From assembly GCF_039872745.1 (NCBI RefSeq), contig NZ_JBDPZD010000001.1:868001-932000 (forward strand): a DNA stretch of 64,000 nt, given 5' to 3'. Every line of letters starts with the position of its first letter. Position 1 is the first letter of the stretch. Position numbers and translations under genes: made by a program. Of this stretch, positions 38,631 through 47,518 are shown piece by piece. Source of the stretch: Pelomonas paludis (GTDB lineage Bacteria > Pseudomonadota > Gammaproteobacteria > Burkholderiales > Burkholderiaceae_C). The notes under the pieces are model-generated. The model made no database searches and had not been told where the DNA came from. It was given only the letters and a program-made list of their open reading frames with translations.

Positions 38631-40034
38631 ATGAGCACCTACTTCGACCCCTACGACGCTGACCGCCCACTTCGCATGGGCTGCCGTTGCGGCGCGCATG
38701 CGACTGAGGCTGAACACAACGCAGAGACGGCCGTCGCCGAGCTGCGCCGGCGCAGCGAGACCGAGGACTTCCAGTCCTACTCCAACGAATTCATCGAGGC
38801 CTCGCTCGTCAAGGCGCTGATCCCGCAGGACGCACTGCGCCGCAACTTCCTGCGCGCCGTGGGCCGCAAGACGGCGATGGCCGCGATTGCCAGCGTGCTG
38901 CCGGCCGGTGCCTTGACCAGTCTGCAGGCCATGGCGCAGACCAAGCCGGCGGCGCTTGAGAAGAAGGATCTCAAGATTGGCTTCATCCCCATCACCTGCG
39001 CGACGCCCTTGATCATGGCCCACCCGCTGGGCTTCTATCGCAACGAGGGCTTGAGCGTCGAGGTCGTGAAGACCGCAGGATGGGCGTTGATCCGCGACAA
39101 GATGATCAACAAGGAGTACGACGCCACGCACTTCCTGTCGCCGATGCCGCTGGCCATCTCGATGGGGCTCGGGAGCAACCCGGTGCCCATGAATGTGGCC
39201 ACCATCCAGAACACCAATGGCCAGGCCATCACCCTGGCCAACAAGCACAAGGACAAGCGCGACCCCAAGGACTGGAAGGGCTTCAAGTTTGCGGTGCCGT
39301 TTGAGTTCAGCATGCACAACATGCTGCTGCGCTACTACGTGGCGGAGGCAGGCCTCAACCCCGACACCGACATCCAGATCCGCGTGGTGCCGCCGCCCGA
39401 GATGGTGGCCAACCTGCGCGCCGGCAACATCGACGGCTACCTCGGCCCCGACCCCTTCAACCAGCGCGCGGTGTACGAGGAAATCGGCTTCATCCACCTG
39501 CTCACGAAAGAGCTTTGGAACGGCCACCCCTGCTGCGCCTTTGGCACCAGCACCGAGTTCATCAAGCAGAACCCCAACACCTTTGCCGCGCTCTATCGCT
39601 CGGTGCTCACCGCTGCGGCCATGGCCCGCAAGCCCGAGAACCGCGAGCTGATTGCCAAGGTCATCTCGCCCGCGCAGTACCTGAACCAGCCCGAGATCGT
39701 GCTGCAGCAGGTGCTGACCGGCAAGTTCGCCGATGGCCTCGGCAATGTGAAGGTGGTGCCCGACCGCGCCGACTTCGACCCCATCCCCTGGCAGAGCATG
39801 GCCGTGTGGATCCTGACTCAGCTCAAGCGCTGGGGCTACATCAAGGGCGAGGTCAACTACAAGCAGATGGCTGAGCAGGTCTTCCTGCTGACCGATGCCA
39901 AGAAGACCATGAAGCAGCTCGGCATGCCGGTGCCTGAGGGCGCGTACCCGAAGTTCACCATCATGGGCAAGGTCTTCGACCCCGCCAAGGCGGACGACTA
40001 CGCCAAGAGCTTCAAGGTCAGCAAGATCTCCTGA
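38631..40034 (+). CDS. NrtA/CmpA-family substrate-binding protein, probably for cyanate
   Basis: A 467-residue periplasmic binding protein of the nitrate/bicarbonate/cyanate group. LKIGFIPITCATPLIMAHPLGFYRNEGLSVEVVKTAGWA, HFLSPMPLAISMGLG, and NIDGYLGPDPFNQRAVYEEIGF match. A twin-arginine signal (RRNFLRAVG, Arg70-71) is preceded by an unusual ~69-residue N-terminal extension containing MGCRCGAHATEAEH. Because the operon ends in cynS, cyanate is the most likely ligand; nitrate is less so. The permease follows 1 base after its stop. Confidence 0.88.
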   Translation: MSTYFDPYDADRPLRMGCRCGAHATEAEHNAETAVAELRRRSETEDFQSYSNEFIEASLVKALIPQDALRRNFLRAVGRKTAMAAIASVLPAGALTSLQAMAQTKPAALEKKDLKIGFIPITCATPLIMAHPLGFYRNEGLSVEVVKTAGWALIRDKMINKEYDATHFLSPMPLAISMGLGSNPVPMNVATIQNTNGQAITLANKHKDKRDPKDWKGFKFAVPFEFSMHNMLLRYYVAEAGLNPDTDIQIRVVPPPEMVANLRAGNIDGYLGPDPFNQRAVYEEIGFIHLLTKELWNGHPCCAFGTSTEFIKQNPNTFAALYRSVLTAAAMARKPENRELIAKVISPAQYLNQPEIVLQQVLTGKFADGLGNVKVVPDRADFDPIPWQSMAVWILTQLKRWGYIKGEVNYKQMAEQVFLLTDAKKTMKQLGMPVPEGAYPKFTIMGKVFDPAKADDYAKSFKVSKIS

Positions 40035-40035
40035 C

Positions 40036-40914
40036 ATGCTGACCTCGCTCCGCGCCAAGGCGGCCCTGCTGTCGCTGTTGATCCTGCTCGTCCTGCTCGG
40101 CATCTGGCACGTCGCCACCATGACGAGCACGCCGGCCGCCGCGCCTGCGGTGCAGCTCACGCCCGAGCAGATTGAGTACGCCAAGCTGATGGGCAAAGAC
40201 CCAACCGCCGGCGCCGCCGCTGCGCCGGCCAAGTCCGGCTTCCCGACCTTGGCGCAAATGGGCAAGGCCATTGCCGCGCAGCTGGCCCACCCCTTCTATG
40301 ACAACGGCCCCAATGACAAGGGCATCGGCCTGCAGCTCGGCTACTCGCTGGGCCGCGTCGGCCTGGGCTATCTGATCGCCGCCGTGGTGGCGATTCCGCT
40401 CGGCTTCCTGATCGGCATGAGCCCCCTGGTCTACCGCGCGCTCGACCCCTTCATCCAGGTCCTCAAGCCCATCTCGCCGCTGGCCTGGATGCCGCTCGCG
40501 CTCTACACCATCAAGGACAGCGGCATCAGCGGCATCTTCGTGATCTTCATCTGCTCGGTCTGGCCCATGCTCATCAACACGGCCTTTGGCGTGGCCGGTG
40601 TGCGGCGCGAGTGGCTGAACGTGGCGCGCACCCTGGAGGTGGGGCCGCTGCGCCGCGCCTTCGAGGTGATCCTGCCCGCCGCGGCGCCCACCATCCTCAC
40701 CGGCATGCGCATCAGCATGGGCATTGCCTGGCTTGTCATCGTGGCGGCCGAGATGCTGGTGGGCGGCACGGGCATCGGCTACTTCGTCTGGAACGAGTGG
40801 AACAACCTCAGCCTGCCGAATGTGATCTTCGCGATCCTGACCATCGGTGTGGTCGGCATGCTGCTCGACGCGATGTTTGCCCAGCTGCAAAAGGCGGTGA
40901 CCTATGCAGACTGA
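40036..40914 (+). CDS. NrtB-family ABC permease, probably for cyanate
   Basis: A 292-residue permease. One N-terminal helix (about 9-27) and a Pro/Ala-rich periplasmic stretch are followed by the BPD_transp_1 core. This has LQLGYSLGRVGLGYLIAAVVAIPLGFLIG, PISPLAWMPLALYTIKDSG and the ATPase-coupling EAA-like loop (LNVARTLEVGPLRRAFEVILPAAAPTILTGMRIS). It ends 11 bases inside the ATPase gene. It partners the proteins on both sides. Confidence 0.93.
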   Translation: MLTSLRAKAALLSLLILLVLLGIWHVATMTSTPAAAPAVQLTPEQIEYAKLMGKDPTAGAAAAPAKSGFPTLAQMGKAIAAQLAHPFYDNGPNDKGIGLQLGYSLGRVGLGYLIAAVVAIPLGFLIGMSPLVYRALDPFIQVLKPISPLAWMPLALYTIKDSGISGIFVIFICSVWPMLINTAFGVAGVRREWLNVARTLEVGPLRRAFEVILPAAAPTILTGMRISMGIAWLVIVAAEMLVGGTGIGYFVWNEWNNLSLPNVIFAILTIGVVGMLLDAMFAQLQKAVTYAD

Positions 40915-41788
40915 GTTCCTTCAAGTCCAGGGCCTCGCCAAGTCCTACCCCGGCAACGCTGAGCCGGTGTTCGAGGGCGTCAACTTCGGGCTGACCGAGG
41001 GCGAGTTCGTCTGCATCATTGGCCACAGTGGCTGCGGCAAGACCACCATCCTCAACGTGCTGGCGGGCCTGGAGCAGGCGAGCGAGGGCTATGTCTTCAT
41101 GGACCGCCGCGAGGTGGCCGGCCCCAGCCTCAACCGTGGCGTGGTCTTCCAGGGCCATGCGCTGATGCCCTGGCTCACCGTGCGCCAGAACATCGCGTTC
41201 GCGGTGCGCAGCAAGTGGCCCGAGTGGAACAAGGCGCAGGTCAATCTTCACGTCGAGCAGTACGTGGGCCTGGTGGGCTTGAGCCCCGCCATCGACAAGA
41301 AACCCAGCCAGCTCTCGGGTGGCATGAAGCAGCGCGTCGGCATCGCGCGGGCCTTTGCCATCCAGCCGCGCATGCTGCTGCTGGACGAGCCCTTTGGCGC
41401 GCTGGATGCGCTGACGCGCGGCAGCATCCAGGACGAGCTGCTGCGCATCTGCGCCGAGACGCGCCAGACCGTTTTCATGATCACGCACGACGTGGACGAA
41501 GCCATCCTGCTGGCCGACCGCATCCTGCTCATGAGCAATGGGCCCCGTGCCCGCGTGGCCGAGATCGTGCGCAACACCATGCCGCGCAGCCGCACCCGCG
41601 CCACGCTGCACCACGACCCGCAGTACTACCCCATCCGCAACCACCTGGTCGACTTCCTGGTCGCCCGGTCCAAGGACCTCTCCCACGGCCGCGCGCCCAG
41701 CGTGCCGCCTGAAGTCTGCCCCGGTCTCAACGACCCCGGCGTCACCCCCACCCAACCCGCCGCACTCAACGAGGAGCCCACACCATGA
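40904..41788 (+). CDS. NrtD-family ABC ATPase, probably for cyanate
   Basis: A 294-residue ATPase. Walker A is GHSGCGKTT (about 43-51), the Q-loop GVVFQGHALMPWLT, the signature LSGGMKQRV and Walker B MLLLDEPFGALDALTR. The C-terminal regulatory extension is short and contains RSRTRATLHHDPQYYPIRNHLVDFL, typical of NrtD/CmpD. It starts inside the permease gene and its stop overlaps cynS as ATGA, so uptake and breakdown of the substrate are translationally coupled. Confidence 0.94.
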   Translation: MQTEFLQVQGLAKSYPGNAEPVFEGVNFGLTEGEFVCIIGHSGCGKTTILNVLAGLEQASEGYVFMDRREVAGPSLNRGVVFQGHALMPWLTVRQNIAFAVRSKWPEWNKAQVNLHVEQYVGLVGLSPAIDKKPSQLSGGMKQRVGIARAFAIQPRMLLLDEPFGALDALTRGSIQDELLRICAETRQTVFMITHDVDEAILLADRILLMSNGPRARVAEIVRNTMPRSRTRATLHHDPQYYPIRNHLVDFLVARSKDLSHGRAPSVPPEVCPGLNDPGVTPTQPAALNEEPTP

Positions 41789-42237
41789 GCGAACTGTCCC
41801 GTCTCGACGTCACCGAAAAAATCATCGCCACCAAGGTGGCCAAAGGCATCAAGTGGGCCGACGTGGCCGCCAAGGTCGGCCTCAGCAAGGAGTGGGTCAC
41901 GGCCGCCTGCCTCGGGCAGATGACGCTGGACAAGAAGCAGGCCGACACCATCGGCAAGATCTTCGGCCTCAGTGCCGACGAGAAGAAGTGGCTGATGGTC
42001 GTCCCCTACAAGGGCAGCCTGCCCACCAGCGTCCCGACCGACCCGCTGATCTACCGCTTCTACGAGCTGGTCAGCGTCTACGGCACCACCTTCAAGGAAC
42101 TGATCCACGAAGAATTCGGCGACGGGATCATGAGCGCCATCGACTTCAAGATGGACTTGAAGCGCGAGCCCAATGCCGCCGGCGACCGCGTCAACATCGT
42201 GATGAGTGGCAAGTTCCTTCCGTACAAGACTTACTGA
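41785..42237 (+). CDS. cynS: Cyanase (cyanate hydratase)
   Basis: A 150-residue cyanase, near the usual 156. It converts cyanate plus bicarbonate to carbon dioxide and ammonia as a cytosolic decamer. The N-terminal helical domain (KIIATKVAKGIKWADVAAKVGLSKEWVTAACLGQ) resembles an HTH. The C-terminal catalytic domain has YRFYELVSVYGTTFKELIHEEFGDGIMSAIDF, in which Arg91, Glu94 and Ser117 correspond to the known catalytic trio (96, 99 and 122 in E. coli numbering). It follows the ABC genes in one operon. Confidence 0.98.
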   Translation: MSELSRLDVTEKIIATKVAKGIKWADVAAKVGLSKEWVTAACLGQMTLDKKQADTIGKIFGLSADEKKWLMVVPYKGSLPTSVPTDPLIYRFYELVSVYGTTFKELIHEEFGDGIMSAIDFKMDLKREPNAAGDRVNIVMSGKFLPYKTY

Positions 42238-42244
42238 GCTGGCC

Positions 42245-42712
42245 ATGCAAGCCCGCCCACCGCTCCCGCCTTTCACCGAAGAGACTGCGCGCCTCAAGGT
42301 GCGCATGGCCGAGGACGCGTGGAACACGCGCGACCCCGACCGCGTGGTGGGCGTCTACACCGAGGACACGGTGTGGCGCAACCGGGCCGAGTTCCCGCAG
42401 GGGCGCGAGCAGGTGCGTGGCTTCCTGCAGCGCAAATGGGCGCGCGAGCTGGACTACCGCCTCATCAAGGGCCTGTGGGCCTTTGAGGGCGCGCGCATCG
42501 CCGTGCGCTTTGCCTACGAGTGGCACGATGACTCCGGCCACTGGTTCCGCAGCTACGGCAACGAGAACTGGGAGTTCACCGAAGCCGGCCTCATGCGCCG
42601 CCGCTTCGCCAGCATCAACGACCTCCCCATCGCCGAGGCCTCGCGCCTGTTCCGCTGGCCGCTCGGCCGCCGGCCTGACGACCACCCGGGGCTGGACGAG
42701 CTGGGGCTCTGA
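42245..42712 (+). CDS. DUF1348-family NTF2-like protein
   Basis: A 155-residue protein. FTEETARLKVRMAEDAWNTRDPDRVVGVYTEDTVWRNRAEFPQGREQVRGFLQRKW and AVRFAYEWHDDSGHWFRSYGNENWEF are the DUF1348/SnoaL-like signature. Function is unknown; it is often linked to nitrilase, cyanate or similar genes. The ATG at 42245 lies 7 bases after cynS, so it is probably in the same transcript. Ten bases separate it from the convergent glycosidase gene. Confidence 0.9.
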   Translation: MQARPPLPPFTEETARLKVRMAEDAWNTRDPDRVVGVYTEDTVWRNRAEFPQGREQVRGFLQRKWARELDYRLIKGLWAFEGARIAVRFAYEWHDDSGHWFRSYGNENWEFTEAGLMRRRFASINDLPIAEASRLFRWPLGRRPDDHPGLDELGL

Positions 42713-42722
42713 GCCCCTCGGT

Positions 42723-44063
42723 TCAGCGGCTGTAGGCCCGCTCCCGCAGCAGCTCGGCCACGCCCTTGCGGTTCTGCGCCAGCGCGACGAGGCTGAAGTG
42801 GATGTGCCCGCTGCCGGGGCTGAGGCGGCGGATGCTGTCGATCTGGCCGAGGATCTCGTCGGGCTGCCAGCTCTGTGCGGAGTTGTCGATGCGGCTGGTG
42901 AAGAGGCCGGGGTGCAGGGCGATGCCGCGTGGGTTCAGCGTCTGCCAGGTTTGCAGCAGCACGTCGAAGGCCTGGGCCGTTTGCGCGCGCGGCCAGTAGA
43001 GCTGGGGGGCGAGGTAGTCCATCCAGCCCTCGCGCAGCCAGAGCTCGACGTCGGCATACAGCTTGTCGTACTGGCTGAAGCCGGCGATGCCGGGCGGGCG
43101 GTTCTCTGGCCTGGGCAGGCCGAAGGGGCTGATGCCGAAGCGGGCCGGTGCTTGGCCTTGGCGTACTTCCTTCACAAGTGCGTACAGCCGCTTGACCAGT
43201 CGGTTGACGTTGTCGCGCCGCCAGTCGGGGCGCGAGAGCTGGCCGCCGGCCATCACATAGGCCTGCCAGCTGGGGCCATCGGGGAAGTCGAGCTCAGGGG
43301 CGGGCTTGGCCGGTTCGGTTGACGCGAGCGCGGCGGCGACGGGGTTGGCCGCAGCGCCACCGGCGGGCACGGGGTAGGGGTAGAAGTAGTCGTCCAGGTG
43401 CAGGCCGTCCACCGCGTAGCGGCTGAGCAGGTCACGCACCACGGCCAGCAGGTGCTCGGCGGCGGCGGGCTCGCCGGGGTCGATCCAGAGCTGGTCGCCA
43501 TAGGCCTTGACCCACTCGGGCCGCGTGCGGCTCAGGTGCTGGGCCGCTGCCGGGCCGCGCGCCTTGCTCTGGCGGGCGCGGTAGGGGTTGATCCAGGCAT
43601 GCAGCTCCAGCCCGCGCGCGCGGGCCTCGCGCAGCCACACGGCCAGCGGGTCGTAGCCGGGGTGCTGGCCTTGGGTGCCGGTCAGGTACTCGCTCCAGGG
43701 TTCGAGGCGTGACTCGTAGAAGGCGTCGGCACTGGTGCGCACCTGCAGCAGCAGGGCATTGAGGCCGATGTGCGCCGCCGTGTCGCACAGGCTGCGGATC
43801 TCGGCCTGCTGTTGCTCGGGGCTGAGCCCGGGCTTGCTGGGCCAGTCGATATTGGCGACGGTGGCGACCCAGGCGGCGCGCCACTCGCGAGCAGGCGCGC
43901 TGGGCGAGCCCGGTGGGCGCGCCGGGCCGGCTGATGGCAGCGGGGCTGGGGGCGCTGCATTGGGCAGGGTCTCGACGGGCGCGGGGGCGGTGCCCTTGGG
44001 GCTTTCGCAGGCGCTTAGCCAGGGCAGGCTGCCGAGGGCGAGCAAATGACGACGACGGTGCAT
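42723..44063 (-). CDS. GHL10/DigH-like glycoside hydrolase lipoprotein
   Basis: A 446-residue exported protein. The signal peptide has a lipobox (LLALGSLPWLSACES), then a Pro-rich linker to about residue 55. The glycoside hydrolase-like 10 domain follows: EWRAAWVATVANIDWPSKPG, LNALLLQVRTSADAFYESRLEPWS, ELHAWINPYRAR, VDGLHLDDYFYPYP and FGISPFGLPRP. E. coli DigH (YddW) of this family digests denuded peptidoglycan glycan strands. Its place beside NagX-like, AmpG and MurQ genes supports a cell-wall role. Confidence 0.9.
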   Translation of the reverse strand: MHRRRHLLALGSLPWLSACESPKGTAPAPVETLPNAAPPAPLPSAGPARPPGSPSAPAREWRAAWVATVANIDWPSKPGLSPEQQQAEIRSLCDTAAHIGLNALLLQVRTSADAFYESRLEPWSEYLTGTQGQHPGYDPLAVWLREARARGLELHAWINPYRARQSKARGPAAAQHLSRTRPEWVKAYGDQLWIDPGEPAAAEHLLAVVRDLLSRYAVDGLHLDDYFYPYPVPAGGAAANPVAAALASTEPAKPAPELDFPDGPSWQAYVMAGGQLSRPDWRRDNVNRLVKRLYALVKEVRQGQAPARFGISPFGLPRPENRPPGIAGFSQYDKLYADVELWLREGWMDYLAPQLYWPRAQTAQAFDVLLQTWQTLNPRGIALHPGLFTSRIDNSAQSWQPDEILGQIDSIRRLSPGSGHIHFSLVALAQNRKGVAELLRERAYSR

Positions 44064-44068
44064 GCCGA

Positions 44069-45193
44069 TCAGACTTTGACGAACCAGCGGCGCCGGTACA
44101 AGAAGAGCGCCACGCCAAACAGCACGGCCACAAAGGCCAGCGCATGCAGCAGCGAGGCCAGCTCGGGCGCGAGGCCCAGGGCCACGATGGGGGCATAGAG
44201 CGCCTGGCCCAGGTGCTGGCCGCCGCCAACGGGCAGCAGCTCCAGCAGCCGCGCCAGCACGCCCGCGACGATGTAGAGGAAGAGGGCGTTCATGCCAAAG
44301 ACGACAAAGGGCAGCAGTGCGCGCGGCGCCGGGCGCGCAGGGTGCGCGGGGGCATCCACCCAGGCATGCAGGCCCGCCAGCACCAGCAGCGCCCAGCCGG
44401 TGCTGAGCAGCACGAAGGGCGGGGTCCAGAGCGATTTGTTGATGGGCATGAGCGTGGCGTCGAGCAGCTGGCTCAGTACCAGGGCCAGCACGCCCGCTGC
44501 CGCCCAGCGCAGTGCGCGTTGGCGTGGGCTGGCGGTGCTGGTCAGCTCGCGCCCGGCCAGCACGCCCAGCAGCTGGCTGGCCACGGCGGGTACGGTGGAG
44601 AGCAGGCCTTCGGGGTCCCAGGTGCCGGCCTGGGCCCAGAGGTGGGCGGTGCCAAAGAGCGCGCGGTCCAGCCAGGCGCCCACGTCCTGCCCGGGCTGCA
44701 GTGCGCCGGTGTGCACGAGGCCGCTTGCGTCGGGCACCGGCAGGGCCAACTGCACGGCGGCGTAGGCGGCCAGCAGGCCCAGCGCCCAGAGCCACAGCCC
44801 GCGCGCGCCGCACCCCAGCACCAGCGGCGCCGCACACAGCGTGCACAGGCCCAGGCGCTGCAGCACGCCGGGCAGGCGCAGCGTGGCGAGGTCGTAGAAG
44901 GGGAAGCCGTTCAGCAGCACGCCAATGGCAATGATCAAGAGCGCACGGCGTGCCGTGGTGGCCAGCAATTGGCCTTTGTCCGCCCCGGCCTGCGCGCGCC
45001 GCGCGAGCGACAGGTGCATGGACACGCCGGAGATGAACACGAAGAAGGGAAAGATGCAGTCCGTCGGCGTCCAGCCATGCCAGTGGGCGTGCAGCAGCGG
45101 GGCATAGACATGGCCCCAGTCGCCCGGGTTGTTGACGAGCAGCATCGCGGCGATGGTGAGGCCGCGGAAGATGTCGAGACTGAGGAGCCTCAT
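44069..45193 (-). CDS. nagX: NagX-like membrane acetyltransferase (HGSNAT/DUF5009 family)
   Basis: A 374-residue membrane protein with about ten helices. The family start RLLSLDIFRGLTIAAMLLVNNPGDWGHVYAPLLHA (conserved His residues) is clear. WHGWTPTDCIFPFFVFISGVS and LPGVLQRLGLCTLCA follow. The C-terminal part has PFVVFGMNALFLYIVAGVLA. Relatives acetylate glucosamine across the membrane (human HGSNAT) or act in bacterial GlcNAc use. It overlaps ampG by ATGA and ends 5 bases before the DigH-like gene. Confidence 0.88.
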   Translation of the reverse strand: MRLLSLDIFRGLTIAAMLLVNNPGDWGHVYAPLLHAHWHGWTPTDCIFPFFVFISGVSMHLSLARRAQAGADKGQLLATTARRALLIIAIGVLLNGFPFYDLATLRLPGVLQRLGLCTLCAAPLVLGCGARGLWLWALGLLAAYAAVQLALPVPDASGLVHTGALQPGQDVGAWLDRALFGTAHLWAQAGTWDPEGLLSTVPAVASQLLGVLAGRELTSTASPRQRALRWAAAGVLALVLSQLLDATLMPINKSLWTPPFVLLSTGWALLVLAGLHAWVDAPAHPARPAPRALLPFVVFGMNALFLYIVAGVLARLLELLPVGGGQHLGQALYAPIVALGLAPELASLLHALAFVAVLFGVALFLYRRRWFVKV

Positions 45194-46464
45194 GAGGCCG
45201 CGTCCTCCCGCCCAAACCCTTCAGGGATGCGCAGCAGCGCCGTCATCGCGAGGCTCGGGATGGTGGCCAGCAGCACCCAGGCAAAGAAGGGCACGTAGCC
45301 GATGGCGTCCTGCAGCGCGCCGCTCCACATGCCGGGCAGCATCATCCCCAGGGCCATAAAACCGGTGCAGATCGCGTAGTGCGCGGTCTTGTCCTGGCCT
45401 TCGGCGAACAGGATCATGGCCATCAGGTAGGCGGTGAAGCCGAGCCCATAGCCAAACTGCTCCAGCGCCAGCAGGCTGCTCACCACCACCAGGCCTGGCG
45501 GGTGCACGAGGGCCAGCACGAGGAAGACCACATTGGGCACATGCATGGCCGCCACCAGCGGCCACAGCGCGCGCTTGAGCCCCACGCGCGAAATGACCCA
45601 GCCGCCGAGCAAGCCGCCGAGCGTCAATGCCGTGAGGCCCACAGTGCCATAGGCGATGCCGACCTGCTGGGTCGTGAGGCCCAGTCCCCCTTCGCTCGGC
45701 GGGTCCAGCAAGAAGGGCGTGGCCAGCTTGAGCAGCTGCGCCTCGGGGAAGCGGTAGAGCAGCAAGAAGCCCAGGATCACCGCGATGCGGGGCTTGGCAA
45801 AGAAGCGGGCAAAGACGCCGACAAAGTCCTGCACCAGCGAGCCCGCGCCATGCCGCCCTGGCCCCGGAGCGTCGGCCAACGGGCGTGGCAGGGCCCACAG
45901 GTGCCACAGCGCCAGCAGCGCAAAGCCGCCGCCCAACACGCCAAACACCCAGCTCCAGGCCGTGACGATGCTGCCCGTGCGCTCGGCCAAATGGCCGGCC
46001 AGCCACACCAGCCCGCCCTGGCCGCCGATATTGGCGAGCCGGTAGGCCGTGGAGCGCACGCCGACAAACGCCGCCTGGGTCTTTTGCGGCAAGGCCAGCA
46101 GATAAAAGCCATCGGCCGCGATGTCGTGCGAGGCCGAGGCAAAGGCCATCAGCCAGAACACCGCGAGCGACATCTTGAAAGCCTGCGGCCCCGGCAACGT
46201 GAGGGCGACAGACGCGAGCGCCGCGCCCAGCACAAACTGCAGCAACACCACCCACTGCCGCTTGCGCCCGAACAGCTCCACCAGCGGCGACCACAGCGGC
46301 TTGATGACCCAGGGCAGGTAGAGCCAGCTCGTGTAGAGCGCGATGTCCGTGTTGGAGAAGCCCAGGTTCTTGTAGAGGATGACGCTGAGCGTCATCACGA
46401 CCACATACGGAATGCCCTGCGCAAAGTAGAGGCTGGGCACCCAAGCCCAGGGTGACTTGCTCAC
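45190..46464 (-). CDS. ampG: AmpG-like muropeptide transporter (MFS)
   Basis: A 424-residue, 12-helix MFS transporter. WVPSLYFAQGIPYVVVMTLSVILYKNLGFSNTDIALYTSW and PWVIKPLWSPLVELFGRKR match the AmpG family. The second half has YRFPEAQLLKLATPFLLD. AmpG imports GlcNAc-anhydroMurNAc muropeptides for recycling. The ATG overlaps the murQ stop as ATGA. Together with murQ directly upstream this is a standard recycling arrangement. Confidence 0.92.
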   Translation of the reverse strand: MSKSPWAWVPSLYFAQGIPYVVVMTLSVILYKNLGFSNTDIALYTSWLYLPWVIKPLWSPLVELFGRKRQWVVLLQFVLGAALASVALTLPGPQAFKMSLAVFWLMAFASASHDIAADGFYLLALPQKTQAAFVGVRSTAYRLANIGGQGGLVWLAGHLAERTGSIVTAWSWVFGVLGGGFALLALWHLWALPRPLADAPGPGRHGAGSLVQDFVGVFARFFAKPRIAVILGFLLLYRFPEAQLLKLATPFLLDPPSEGGLGLTTQQVGIAYGTVGLTALTLGGLLGGWVISRVGLKRALWPLVAAMHVPNVVFLVLALVHPPGLVVVSSLLALEQFGYGLGFTAYLMAMILFAEGQDKTAHYAICTGFMALGMMLPGMWSGALQDAIGYVPFFAWVLLATIPSLAMTALLRIPEGFGREDAAS

Positions 46465-47339
46465 TCAAGCGCTCCGCGCACGCTGCCCTCGCTCGCCGCC
46501 AGCTTCGCCCGCGCGGCTTCAACCGACACCCCCAGCCGGATCGCCACGACCGCCGTCTTCACATGCTGGTCACACTGCGCCAGCATCTCGGCGGCCTGCG
46601 GTTCACTGGCGCCGGTGGCGCGCACCGTCAGCGCCAACGCGCGGCGGCGCAGCTTGGCATTGGTGGCCTTGAGGTCGACCATCAAATTGCCGTAGACCTT
46701 GTGCAGGCGCACCATCAGCGCCGACGACAAGGTGTTGAGCGCGATCTTCTGCGCCGTGCCGGCCTTGAGCCGCGTGCTGCCCGAGATGACCTCGGGCCCG
46801 GTGTCGAGCACGATGCCGATCTCGGCCTCCAGGGCCACCTCGCTCCCTGGGTTGTTGGCGATGCCAATGGTCAGCGCGCCGGCCGCGCGACCGGCGGCCA
46901 GGGCACCGAGCACATAGGGCGTGGATCCAGACGCGGCGATGCCGATCAGCACGTCGTTCGGCCCAGGCTCCAGGGCAGCGATGTCGGCGGCGCCCAGCGG
47001 GGTGGAGTCTTCAGCCCCTTCCACGGCCTCGAACATCGCGCCCCGCCCGCCCGCCAGCACCGCCACCGCCCGCTCGCGCGGCCATGAGAAGGTGGGCGGC
47101 AGCTCCACGCTGTCCAGCACCCCCAGCCGGCCCGAGGTGCCGGCCCCGGCGTACAGCAGCCGGCCACCCGCCCGCAACCGGGGCAGGGCAGCCTCGACGG
47201 CGGCTTCAAGTTGGGGGGTGGCCGCCTGCACGGCATCGACGGCGCGGCGCTGGTCGGCGACAAACGCATCCAGCAACTCGGCCGTGGCGTACAGGTCCAG
47301 GTCGGGATGTTCGGAGTTCGGGGTCTCGGTGTGCAGCAT
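46461..47339 (-). CDS. murQ: N-acetylmuramic acid 6-phosphate etherase
   Basis: A 292-residue SIS-domain etherase that removes lactate from MurNAc-6-phosphate to give GlcNAc-6-phosphate. GRLLYAGAGTSGRLGVLDSVELPPTFSW is the SIS substrate loop, and GAEDS carries the catalytic Glu. IGIAASGSTPYVLGAL and TRLKAGTAQKIALNTLSSALMVRLHKVYGNLMVDLKATNAKL complete the family. The start MLHTETP at 47339 is weakly supported by a ribosome-binding site; MACLPADT 24 bases upstream is possible. It is the first gene of the recycling operon and diverges from bufA2. Confidence 0.97.
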   Translation of the reverse strand: MLHTETPNSEHPDLDLYATAELLDAFVADQRRAVDAVQAATPQLEAAVEAALPRLRAGGRLLYAGAGTSGRLGVLDSVELPPTFSWPRERAVAVLAGGRGAMFEAVEGAEDSTPLGAADIAALEPGPNDVLIGIAASGSTPYVLGALAAGRAAGALTIGIANNPGSEVALEAEIGIVLDTGPEVISGSTRLKAGTAQKIALNTLSSALMVRLHKVYGNLMVDLKATNAKLRRRALALTVRATGASEPQAAEMLAQCDQHVKTAVVAIRLGVSVEAARAKLAASEGSVRGALE

Positions 47340-47518
47340 GGTGTCAGCCGGCAAGCATGCCATGACGAACAGCAGGCCCCCGGGCCACGTGCTCAGAATC
47401 TTTTTGGGCGCGGGCTGTAAGGACTCCGGCCCCGGCCCGACCCAAGCAGGCAAGCCGATGCGGCCCTGCCAGCGAACGGCCTGTGTCCCTACCCTCAAAC
47501 TCTCCTGGAGATCTCTCA

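Noticed and set aside
37743..40271. An 842-codon minus-strand frame spanning the antitoxin, Imm42-like and substrate-binding genes
   Set aside because: It is antisense to three recognisable genes and shows no family features.
47411..47445. ECF-type promoter before bufA2 (TGTAAGGA)
   Set aside because: A -35-like box can be seen, but no convincing -10 could be assigned; it is mentioned only as a possibility in the gene entry.
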